Below, piece after piece: positions 18,944 to 24,995 of a stretch of 64,000 nucleotides of DNA. Numbering within the stretch: position 1 is the stretch's first letter; every line of letters starts with the position of its first letter. The stretch is from Halomonas litopenaei (lineage in GTDB: Bacteria; Pseudomonadota; Gammaproteobacteria; Pseudomonadales; Halomonadaceae): the NCBI RefSeq assembly GCF_003045775.1, contig NZ_PXNS01000009.1, forward strand, positions 1-64,000, read 5' to 3'. The notes below the pieces were generated by a model. The model saw only the letters and a program-made list of their open reading frames with translations, was not told the origin of the DNA and did not search any database. A program made the position numbers and the translations under genes.

Positions 18944-19918
18944 ATGGATAACTGGCTCTACTCAGAAGTTCTTAAACAAGATGACCTTCGAGTTCCAACA
19001 TTTGCTAGGCAGAGCACAATCAATTGGATGAAGGCTCTTCGTTTTGAAATAGTGAATGAGCATGGTGTTTCAACTAAGGAACAGTTTGAATCTTCTCTTC
19101 GGCATTTTAAGGCTGCATACCCCAAAAGATTGAGGCCTTTAAATAACAGTATTGTTTTTGAATCACTGTACTCATCATTAACTAACAGCCTTGCTTTACA
19201 AACATCTGCGAAAAATTCCGACAGTGAATCTTGGATGCTTCCCAGTTCAATAGTTAGTTGGTATTACTCAGTTTATTTTTCCATATTGTCAATGTTTGGC
19301 TCTACTGGCCAAACAGTAGATGATAACCACGCTTCAGTTTATAGGGCTTTCGGTTCAAATTTGAGTGACCAAATGCCTCACCCCTTCAACATGAAAGCAT
19401 CACATGTGAAAAATGAAGAGTACTGGTCAAAGCTTCCTCTGTATGTCTCTGCGAATAGCTTTAGTTTAAGTAAAACATTTCCAGAAAATGAAGATGCAGC
19501 AAGAGGTATGCTATTAGAGTATCTTTCTGGTACTGCTAAATACTATACATGGTTAACCAAGGAGAGAGTTCTTAAGAAATCTATTTACAGTGATTTTAGG
19601 ACTAAAGTTGCTAAAGAAGATAGGAATAAACAATTAGCAAAAACAGTAGCCTTTATGCACTGTGCATTTCGCTACAGAGGCAAGGCTAACTACCGTGATG
19701 GTATATATCTTACGTATGGCAAAAGCTCCGCAGCTGAAACGAAGGCATTTCTCGAAGATATGGCAGTAGTATCAAAATTTGTGTTTATTTCAGGTCTGGC
19801 ACTTGCATATAGATCCCCCCTAAACCCTGAAGTGGTTAATTTCATCAACGATGTAAACACAAACTTAAAAGGAATTGATAGCCTGAGTGATGATGAGTGT
19901 TTCTGGAGGGTGCTGTGA
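18944..19918 (+). CDS. Integron cassette protein of unknown function (324 residues)
   Basis: I do not recognise this family. The ATG at 18944 is chosen over 18836 because GGAGAG lies seven bases upstream. The product is soluble, without signal peptide or transmembrane helices, and appears mostly alpha-helical. An aromatic-rich helix (SWYYSVYFSILSMFG) sits near residue 118 and another (SKFVFISGLALAYRSPLN) near the C-terminus. Codon use is AT-rich (many AAA, TTT, AGA) against the GC-rich chromosome. The gene ends seven bases before an attC site, so it is the body of cassette 1. Helical, single-copy cassette proteins of this kind are sometimes defence or toxin genes, but nothing here proves it. 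Confidence 0.75.
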   Translation: MDNWLYSEVLKQDDLRVPTFARQSTINWMKALRFEIVNEHGVSTKEQFESSLRHFKAAYPKRLRPLNNSIVFESLYSSLTNSLALQTSAKNSDSESWMLPSSIVSWYYSVYFSILSMFGSTGQTVDDNHASVYRAFGSNLSDQMPHPFNMKASHVKNEEYWSKLPLYVSANSFSLSKTFPENEDAARGMLLEYLSGTAKYYTWLTKERVLKKSIYSDFRTKVAKEDRNKQLAKTVAFMHCAFRYRGKANYRDGIYLTYGKSSAAETKAFLEDMAVVSKFVFISGLALAYRSPLNPEVVNFINDVNTNLKGIDSLSDDECFWRVL

Positions 19919-19924
19919 GCCAAA

Positions 19925-19997
19925 ATGTAACAAGCGCAAACAGTCGGAAAATTTACTTGCTGGCGCTCCTAAATTTCCGCTGTTGCGGGCGTTAGCT
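19925..19997 (+). repeat. attC recombination site 1 (73 bp)
   Basis: The outer cores are ATGTAAC (19925-19931) and GTTAGCT (19991-19997), close to the RYYYAAC/GTTRRRY consensus. Inside, GCGCAAACAG and CGGAAAATTTA on the left pair with CTGTTGCG and TAAATTTCCG on the right. Each left arm has one extra unpaired A, the extrahelical bases that give folded attC sites their strand polarity. It marks the 3' end of cassette 1. Confidence 0.88.
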
Positions 19998-20020
19998 GTC
20001 TTTGAAGCTCTGGAGTCAAT

Positions 20021-20386
20021 ATGAAATTTGAATCTATTAATTTTCAAGATAAATACACAAAGTTTTCTGAGCATTGGTCACCGCGTATTATTGCAGAAAT
20101 GAATGACTATCAGTTTAAGTTGGTAAAAGTTGAGGGAGAGTTTGTTTGGCATGATCATCCTGATACAGATGAGGTTTTCATCGTTATGGAAGGTGTGCTT
20201 AACATAGAGTTCCGAGATGGCATGGTCACGCTTAATGCAGGTGAAATGTTTGTAATCCCTAAAGGCGTAGAACACAAGCCAAGCTCTAGCACCGAATGTA
20301 AGATCATGATTGTTGAACCCAAAGGTGTCGTTAATACAGGTGATAAAAGTAGTGAGCTAACTGCCGAAAATGACGTCTGGGTGTAA
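20021..20386 (+). CDS. Cupin domain protein (integron cassette 2)
   Basis: This 121-residue single-domain cupin has both conserved motifs. [16 protein letters not shown] (residues 43-58) is motif 1 with two His and one Glu for metal binding. [14 protein letters not shown] (about 73-86) is motif 2 with the last His. Small cupins of this size are common integron cassette products; substrate and reaction cannot be assigned. Codon use is AT-rich. The CDS starts 23 bases after attC 1 and stops six bases before attC 2, so it fills cassette 2 (about 490 bp). Confidence 0.88.
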   Translation: MKFESINFQDKYTKFSEHWSPRIIAEMNDYQFKLVKVEGEFVWHDHPDTDEVFIVMEGVLNIEFRDGMVTLNAGEMFVIPKGVEHKPSSSTECKIMIVEPKGVVNTGDKSSELTAENDVWV

Positions 20387-20391
20387 ACTAC

Positions 20392-20488
20392 AGCTAACAA
20401 AGCGTTTAAGAGTGACTCCCAACGTGTGCCGGTTTCGCTTCTCTCAAGTATGGCACACGTAGCTGCACACCTTAACGCGGCGTTACAT
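20392..20488 (+). repeat. attC recombination site 2 (97 bp)
   Basis: Outer cores are AGCTAAC (20392-20398) and GTTACAT (20482-20488). GCGTTTAAG pairs with CTTAACGC with one extra T, and the inner ACGTGTGCC pairs perfectly with GGCACACGT. The long imperfect hairpin with extrahelical bases is characteristic of attC. Confidence 0.87.
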
Positions 20489-20505
20489 GAATAGGAGGTT
20501 GAAGA

Positions 20506-21132
20506 GTGTTTGACAAGGCATTTGAGTTCATTTTTCAGGGAGAGTACGTCGCATTTTCCATCGCGATTGTTTTGGGAATTTTATTTAACCTAAAACATAT
20601 CTTGTCCTTTGCAGACATCTATAAAAAGCGAAGAATCGAGCTATTGAAGGAAGCTGTGTCTGTATGTTCGATAAATGGAAACCTGAAGGTTCATTTCGAA
20701 GATGAAATAGAAAATGAATATTTTAGATTGGCTCATAAAGTGAAGATGCAAAAGGTTGTTAGGGATGCATGCATTGATTGGCATGTAAGACTGAATAGAG
20801 AGCTTTCGATCGCTCATTTTATAAGAGCAAGGAGCCATTTAGAGATAAATAATGGTGAATTAGAGGTAAAAATATCGACCTTCGACATGATTGGCTATTG
20901 GTACAATATTATAGCTGGTATTTTATTGTTGCTAATAGGCTCTCTGTTTCTGACGATGACTAATGCTATTCAATCACAATCGATAGTTGGAATTGTTTTT
21001 GTGATTGGAGTTTCTCTATTTTTAATATTCTTTGGATTATTTCTCTTGTCCCAGACGTTTTCAGTTGTTTCCGCAAAGAGGGTACAGAAGGCAATCGACT
21101 TATGTAACAAGTCACGGAAGGCGGATGCGTGA
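20506..21132 (+). CDS. Membrane protein of unknown function (integron cassette 3)
   Basis: This is a 208-residue protein from a GTG start preceded by AGGAGG seven bases upstream. One hydrophobic segment lies near residues 15-33 (YVAFSIAIVLGILFNLKHI). Two helices lie near 130-152 and 158-182 (IIAGILLLLIGSLFLTM and IVGIVFVIGVSLFLIFFGLF), with a charged, helical 35-125 region between them. No catalytic motif was recognised. Codons are strongly AT-rich. The last residues (NKSRKADA) and the stop codon are encoded inside attC 3, a usual economy in cassettes. Confidence 0.8.
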   Translation: MFDKAFEFIFQGEYVAFSIAIVLGILFNLKHILSFADIYKKRRIELLKEAVSVCSINGNLKVHFEDEIENEYFRLAHKVKMQKVVRDACIDWHVRLNRELSIAHFIRARSHLEINNGELEVKISTFDMIGYWYNIIAGILLLLIGSLFLTMTNAIQSQSIVGIVFVIGVSLFLIFFGLFLLSQTFSVVSAKRVQKAIDLCNKSRKADA

Positions 21133-21159
21133 GACGCGCCGCTTCGTTCAGAGTTAGGC
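21102..21159 (+). repeat. attC recombination site 3 (58 bp)
   Basis: Outer cores are ATGTAAC (21102-21108, identical to attC 1) and a perfect GTTAGGC (21153-21159). The arm ACGGAAGGCGGATGCG pairs with CGCGCCGCTTCGT with unpaired bases on the left. It is a short attC that overlaps the 3' end of the preceding gene. Confidence 0.78.
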
Positions 21160-21176
21160 TTTGGAAGGTTCACCGT

Positions 21177-21713
21177 ATGACGAAGAGAGTCGACGATAGA
21201 TCGTCCAGCCATCTAGGTATCAGGTCCCGGATGATCGATCACGATAAGTTACGCGCCTTGGTCAAACAACTTTATGCAACGGTTAGCGAATTGGAAGCCA
21301 TGTTTCCTGGAAGGCACTTTACGCCGGATGGACATATGGTTGGTAGTTTGGGGGAATGTCTCGTTGCGGATGCATATAATCTGGAGCTGATGGCAGCGTC
21401 CAACGAAGGCTATGACGCAGTTACTGAGTCCGGCCTGGAAGTCGAGATAAAAGCAACGCAGTCAAATTCAGTGGCGTTTCGAAGTCAACCGCAGCGTACG
21501 ATCGTCATCAAAATCTTGTGCGATGGTACTTTCGAGGAAATCTACAATGGACCAGGAGACCTTGTATGGAGCCATTTCAGAGGTAAACGTCTACCGAGTA
21601 ATGGTCAGTTTCAAGTCTCTGTCAACACACTCCGGAAGCTTAATGAAACCGTCGAGGAAGTAAGTCGTGTGCCAAGAAAAACACAGTCAGAATTTGGGAG
21701 TAAGGAGGGCTGA
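21177..21713 (+). CDS. DUF6998-like protein with a possible PD-(D/E)XK nuclease core (integron cassette 4, first gene)
   Basis: The ATG at 21177 just after attC 3 gives 178 residues; an internal ATG at 21231 is also possible. The conserved part opens with LEAMFPGRHFTPDGHMVGSLGECLVA and continues to GYDAVTESGLEVEIKATQ. From memory this matches the DUF6998 family. GSLGE, then a D about ten residues before E-I-K, has the layout of a PD-(D/E)XK restriction-endonuclease-like active site, but the residue match is my inference. A downstream IYNGPGDLVW motif is also characteristic. The following acetyltransferase frame overlaps its 3' end with no attC between, so the two genes travel as one cassette. 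Confidence 0.72.
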   Translation: MTKRVDDRSSSHLGIRSRMIDHDKLRALVKQLYATVSELEAMFPGRHFTPDGHMVGSLGECLVADAYNLELMAASNEGYDAVTESGLEVEIKATQSNSVAFRSQPQRTIVIKILCDGTFEEIYNGPGDLVWSHFRGKRLPSNGQFQVSVNTLRKLNETVEEVSRVPRKTQSEFGSKEG

Positions 21714-22161
21714 ACGATCAGACATAGACTCACTTCTACGCTTGAGTCATCAGCTTGGTTTAGTACACTTTGACAATGCACCAGAGGCATTTGTACAACC
21801 TTCTGACGCGGAAAAGGATTTCCTTCTAAGCGCTTTAGATGAAACGGCTAGAGTTTTCCTGGTGGCAGAGATTGACGGCGACATTGTCGGCTTTGTAACA
21901 GCGAAAATTACGCGAAATGAGTCGATTCCGTTTCTGATAAGTAGCCCGATATGTCGAGTCGGTACCATAGTCGTAGATGAAGCCTCAAAAGGATCTGGTA
22001 TTGGTCGTATGTTGATGTCCCATTGCGATGATTGGGCTAAAGCACAAGGCGCGGAGCAAATTAGGCTGGAGGTCATGTCCTTTAATGAAGATGCGGAGAG
22101 GTTCTATAAAGAGCTAGGCTACAAAGATCAATCTAAGACTCTGTGGAAGCCTGTAGAGTAG
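21694..22161 (+). CDS. GNAT family N-acetyltransferase (integron cassette 4, second gene)
   Basis: This transfers an acetyl group from acetyl-CoA to an unknown amine. The fold is visible from VRRAERSDIDSLLRLSHQ at the start, through VFLVAEIDGDIVGFVTA, to the acetyl-CoA loop VDEASKGSGIGRMLMSHC (V-x-x-x-x-R/K-G-x-G-x-G/A type) and FYKELGYK at the end. The start is uncertain. A TTG at 21694 gives about 155 residues beginning where GNAT proteins normally begin, overlapping the upstream gene by 20 bases. A GTG at 21667 would give 164. Translation probably depends on coupling with the upstream gene. RimI-like and antibiotic acetyltransferases are common cassette cargo. Confidence 0.82.
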   Translation: MGVRRAERSDIDSLLRLSHQLGLVHFDNAPEAFVQPSDAEKDFLLSALDETARVFLVAEIDGDIVGFVTAKITRNESIPFLISSPICRVGTIVVDEASKGSGIGRMLMSHCDDWAKAQGAEQIRLEVMSFNEDAERFYKELGYKDQSKTLWKPVE

Positions 22162-22163
22162 AA

Positions 22164-22228
22164 AAACGTGGGAGTTTCTTCATGTTATACAAGTCTATAG
22201 TGCGTCTGCGTTTCATGAGTCCACGTTT
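22164..22228 (+). repeat. Possible degenerate attC at the end of cassette 4
   Basis: AAACGTGG (22164-22171) and CCACGTTT (22221-22228) form 8-base inverted ends of a 65-bp element right after the GNAT stop. The AAC and GTT of the core sites are present, but the flanking core bases deviate and the inner arms pair only in part. It may be the worn last attC of the array. Confidence 0.35.
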
Positions 22229-22616
22229 GAAGGCCTAGTGTATGTCTGTAGTGCACGTTTGGATTGAGCACCTTTAGTTGACTGACGATGCCTGTCAAGC
22301 TTGTTGGAACGCGGGATCACGCGGCTTGGCGGTCTCAATGAGCAAGTGCGTGTGGCATCGAACGGGACCTGCAGGGCCGCGCCATTTTTCCTACGCTGAA
22401 TAGGCATCGGCATGGGCGATCGTCCTGTGGCTCAGGACGGATGGTGCTTAGCGCTATGGTGCCGTCTCGGTGGTATCCGGTATCGAATCGGTGAGCGGGT
22501 GGCTGAGGATGCATCAGGCTAACCGAGGCCGGCGATCAAATAGTGCGGTACACCCAAGTGTGCACTCGGTGCACGCGATGCATTCAGGCTCAGGTTCAGG
22601 CTCGGAGAGGTGGCGT
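22229..22616. other. Non-coding right flank of the integron and upstream region of the propeller gene
   Basis: GC content returns towards chromosomal values. No attC, complete insertion sequence or coding frame with a ribosome binding site was found. A minus-strand 66-codon frame (22213-22413) resembles no family I know. Confidence 0.4.
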
Positions 22617-23852
22617 ATGACCAGGCAGATGGGGGGTCAGGGGCTATGTCTCTCGATTTGGCTGCTTGCTGGTTCGTCGGCGGCCCTGGGCGCGGGCTTG
22701 CCATCGGGGGAGGGCAGGGAGGCAGTCGAAGTGCAGTGCTCGGTGTGCCATCCGGTCAGTCGCATCAGCCAGAGCCTTGGCTACAGCCGTGAGGGGTGGC
22801 TCGAGTTGATGGGCACCATGGTGGATCTCTCGAGTGATCCTGCCCGCCGCGGGGCTATCGCCGACTATCTGGCGGAGCACTTTCCTCCCAATGAGCGACG
22901 GGCACCGACGTTGCTTGAGGGAGATACCGATATCAGCTTCCACGAATGGGTGGTGCCGACGCTCGGGCAGCGCTCAAGGGATCCGGCCGAGGCGCCAGAC
23001 GGCGGGATCTGGTGGGCGGGCCAATGGGGAAATCTGGTGGGGCGCATTGATCCCATGTCCGGTGAGATGCGTGAATACCCGCTGCCGCCCGGCAGCATGC
23101 CTCACTCTGTGACGCTGGATCGTGACGGTGGTGTGTGGTTTACCGGCAACAAGAACGGGACGCTGGGGCGTCTCGACCCGGCCAGTGGTGATATCGAGGT
23201 GGTCGACATGCCTGACCCCTCGGTGCGTGATCCCCATACGGCGGTGTTCGATGATGACGGTCTTCTCTGGTTTACGGCGCAGCACGCCAATCGCGTCGGA
23301 CGCCTGGATCCGCAAACCGGTGAGGTCGAACTCGTTGCCATGCCTAGCTCGGGGTCACGCCCCTACGGCATCAAGATCGATGCAGAGGGCACACCCTGGG
23401 TGGCCTGCAATGGCAGCAACTGCCTGGTACGGGTCGATCCCGACACCATGGCGCTTACCGAAATCGAACTTCCCCATCAGGCAACCACTGTGCGCAGGCT
23501 CGATATCGCCGATGACGGCATGATCTGGTACGTCAATTCGGGAAGGGGCCGGCTTGGGCGCTATGACCCCCGCAGCGGTGAGGTGCAGGAGTGGCCGTCG
23601 CCAAGCGGCGAGAAGTCTCATCCCTACGCGATCGCGGTACTCGATGGCGTGGTCTGGTACAACGAATCCGGGATGCGCCCCGATGCTCTGGTGCGCTTTG
23701 ATCCCGTCACTGAGACCTTCCAGAGCTGGGCGATCCCGTCTGGCGGTATTTACGCCGGTATCGTGCGGCATATGCGACCGACCCGGAATGGCGACCTGCT
23801 GATTCATCAGAGCGCCACCAATCGCATCATTCGAGTCGAGATCAATCGCTAG
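22617..23852 (+). CDS. Exported Vgb-like beta-propeller protein with an N-terminal CxxCH motif
   Basis: This is a 411-residue protein from the ATG at 22617 (GGAGAGG seven bases upstream; an in-frame extension upstream has no such site). A signal peptide ends near residue 26 (SSAALGAG). CSVCH at 41-45 is a c-type haem attachment motif in a small segment with cytochrome-like spacing. After residue 105 at least six propeller blades of the virginiamycin B lyase-like type follow (for example GGVWFTGNKNGTLGRLDP, GLLWFTAQHANRVGRLDP). The streptogramin-inactivating activity of true Vgb is not implied; many propellers of this kind are sensors or oxidoreductase parts. Function unknown, likely periplasmic. 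A terminator follows. Confidence 0.82.
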   Translation: MTRQMGGQGLCLSIWLLAGSSAALGAGLPSGEGREAVEVQCSVCHPVSRISQSLGYSREGWLELMGTMVDLSSDPARRGAIADYLAEHFPPNERRAPTLLEGDTDISFHEWVVPTLGQRSRDPAEAPDGGIWWAGQWGNLVGRIDPMSGEMREYPLPPGSMPHSVTLDRDGGVWFTGNKNGTLGRLDPASGDIEVVDMPDPSVRDPHTAVFDDDGLLWFTAQHANRVGRLDPQTGEVELVAMPSSGSRPYGIKIDAEGTPWVACNGSNCLVRVDPDTMALTEIELPHQATTVRRLDIADDGMIWYVNSGRGRLGRYDPRSGEVQEWPSPSGEKSHPYAIAVLDGVVWYNESGMRPDALVRFDPVTETFQSWAIPSGGIYAGIVRHMRPTRNGDLLIHQSATNRIIRVEINR

Positions 23853-23891
23853 GGGCCTCCGGTTGTTCCGGTGTCCGTAGCTCCCCTTCAC

Positions 23892-23934
23892 GCACCCCGT
23901 CGAGAAAGCCTCTCGGCGGGGTGCCTTCGTTTGT
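23892..23934 (+). terminator. Rho-independent terminator after the propeller gene
   Basis: GCACCCCG and CGAGA pair with TCTCG and CGGGGTGC around an AAGCC loop, followed by CTTCGTTTGTT. It lies 40 bases after the stop. Confidence 0.88.
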
Positions 23935-24453
23935 TGACCTGATGGCTGATTGGACATCGTCACATTGATGAAGACGGTCTATGCTTCAAAGGCCAAGTTT
24001 ACTTAGGAAGAGTGTTCTACGGGGGTAGTCATTCTGATTGAATCCATCAGGAATACTTGGTAAGTACTTGATAAATTAGCCGAGATGTTTGGTGTCCTGC
24101 GGTCGTGGCCCCGGTGCCTTTTTAAGCACATTTTATTCAGGGCTGCGCCGCCAGAAGCGCTTTCCTTTCCGTGTCAGATGAAAGAGGTCAGCGCGGGGAC
24201 GCTGTCGGGGCGCCTTGCCCGTTATCCAAAGCTCCGGTGTCCGAGCATGTTTCCCTCCTGCCTCGCATAGCACCAGATTCCGGTCGCCTGCTTCCTGTTT
24301 CGGTGGGCTGACGTCCCGGAAGTCGACTCCCCCCGCTCGGTCATCGTTTCGATGACCCGGGTAGCGTTATTTCTCGCCGAGCTTCTTGTTGACGACCTGT
24401 ACTGCGCTGCCCTGCGAAGTTGCAAACGTCATTCAACGTCAAGGAGCCAACAC
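23935..24453. other. Long leader/promoter region of the 24454-27176 unit
   Basis: About 520 bases hold no convincing gene. The first half (23960-24080) is AT-rich with promoter-like sequence. The second half is GC-rich with several short stem-forming stretches. No recognised riboswitch or operator was found; an in-frame extension of the next gene up to 24352 is possible but lacks a ribosome binding site. Confidence 0.4.
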
Positions 24454-24993
24454 ATGAACACGTCAAAAGACCCCGATCCCTGCCCATGCCGCTCTCAGGT
24501 GGGGCTGGGCAAGGATCGGGCGGAAGAGCTCGTGGTGGCCAAGGTGCCCCAGGGCTTTGAGGCCAACATCGATGTGCGCCTCGTTCCTGGAGGAGACTTC
24601 GCGCTCCCCAAGCGTCCTCTGCGCTGCCGTCCTCGCAAGGGAGCGCCCCGTCGGGATGCCGAGCCTCTTGCGTTACCAGAGGAGGTGATGAAGAAACTCC
24701 AGGAGGCCGACAAGTTGATGATGGAGTGGTTGGCCAAGGACGAGGCGAACGCGAGCCTATACATGGCGCGTCCTGTCGAGGCCTTGCTCAAGGCCGGTGT
24801 CAAATTGTCAAGGCAGGAGCTGAAGGCCGTCGAGCGGGCCCACGGGGAGGTCGAACAGACAGCAGTGGTAGGTCCCGGAGTGAAGGTGGCGGGTTTCAAG
24901 GCTGCGGCCTTCCCGCGTGGTCGTATCGGCGAGATCAAGCCGGGTGCGAAGCCGCAGGACGATGATGGCTTTGCTGTTCACAAGGAGGGCTAG
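24454..24993 (+). CDS. Protein of unknown function, first gene of a two-gene unit
   Basis: I do not recognise this 179-residue protein. AAGGAG lies nine bases before the ATG. It is cytosolic-looking and highly charged. It has an N-terminal Cys pair (DPCPCRS, residues 7-13), a basic segment (KRPLRCRPRKGAPRRD) and a predicted helix (EEVMKKLQEADKLMMEWLAKDE). A C-terminal part contains SRQELKAVERAHGEVEQ and a Gly/Pro-rich end. It is two bases from the 726-residue protein that follows, so the two are surely co-translated and may bind each other. Confidence 0.7.
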   Translation: MNTSKDPDPCPCRSQVGLGKDRAEELVVAKVPQGFEANIDVRLVPGGDFALPKRPLRCRPRKGAPRRDAEPLALPEEVMKKLQEADKLMMEWLAKDEANASLYMARPVEALLKAGVKLSRQELKAVERAHGEVEQTAVVGPGVKVAGFKAAAFPRGRIGEIKPGAKPQDDDGFAVHKEG

Positions 24994-24995
24994 TC

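Noticed and set aside
22213-22413. 66-codon minus-strand ORF right of the integron
   Set aside because: Basic and Ser/Arg-rich, with no ribosome binding site or recognisable domain.
24352-24453. Upstream extension of the 179-residue protein
   Set aside because: The in-frame ATG at 24352 lacks a ribosome binding site, whereas the ATG at 24454 has AAGGAG.
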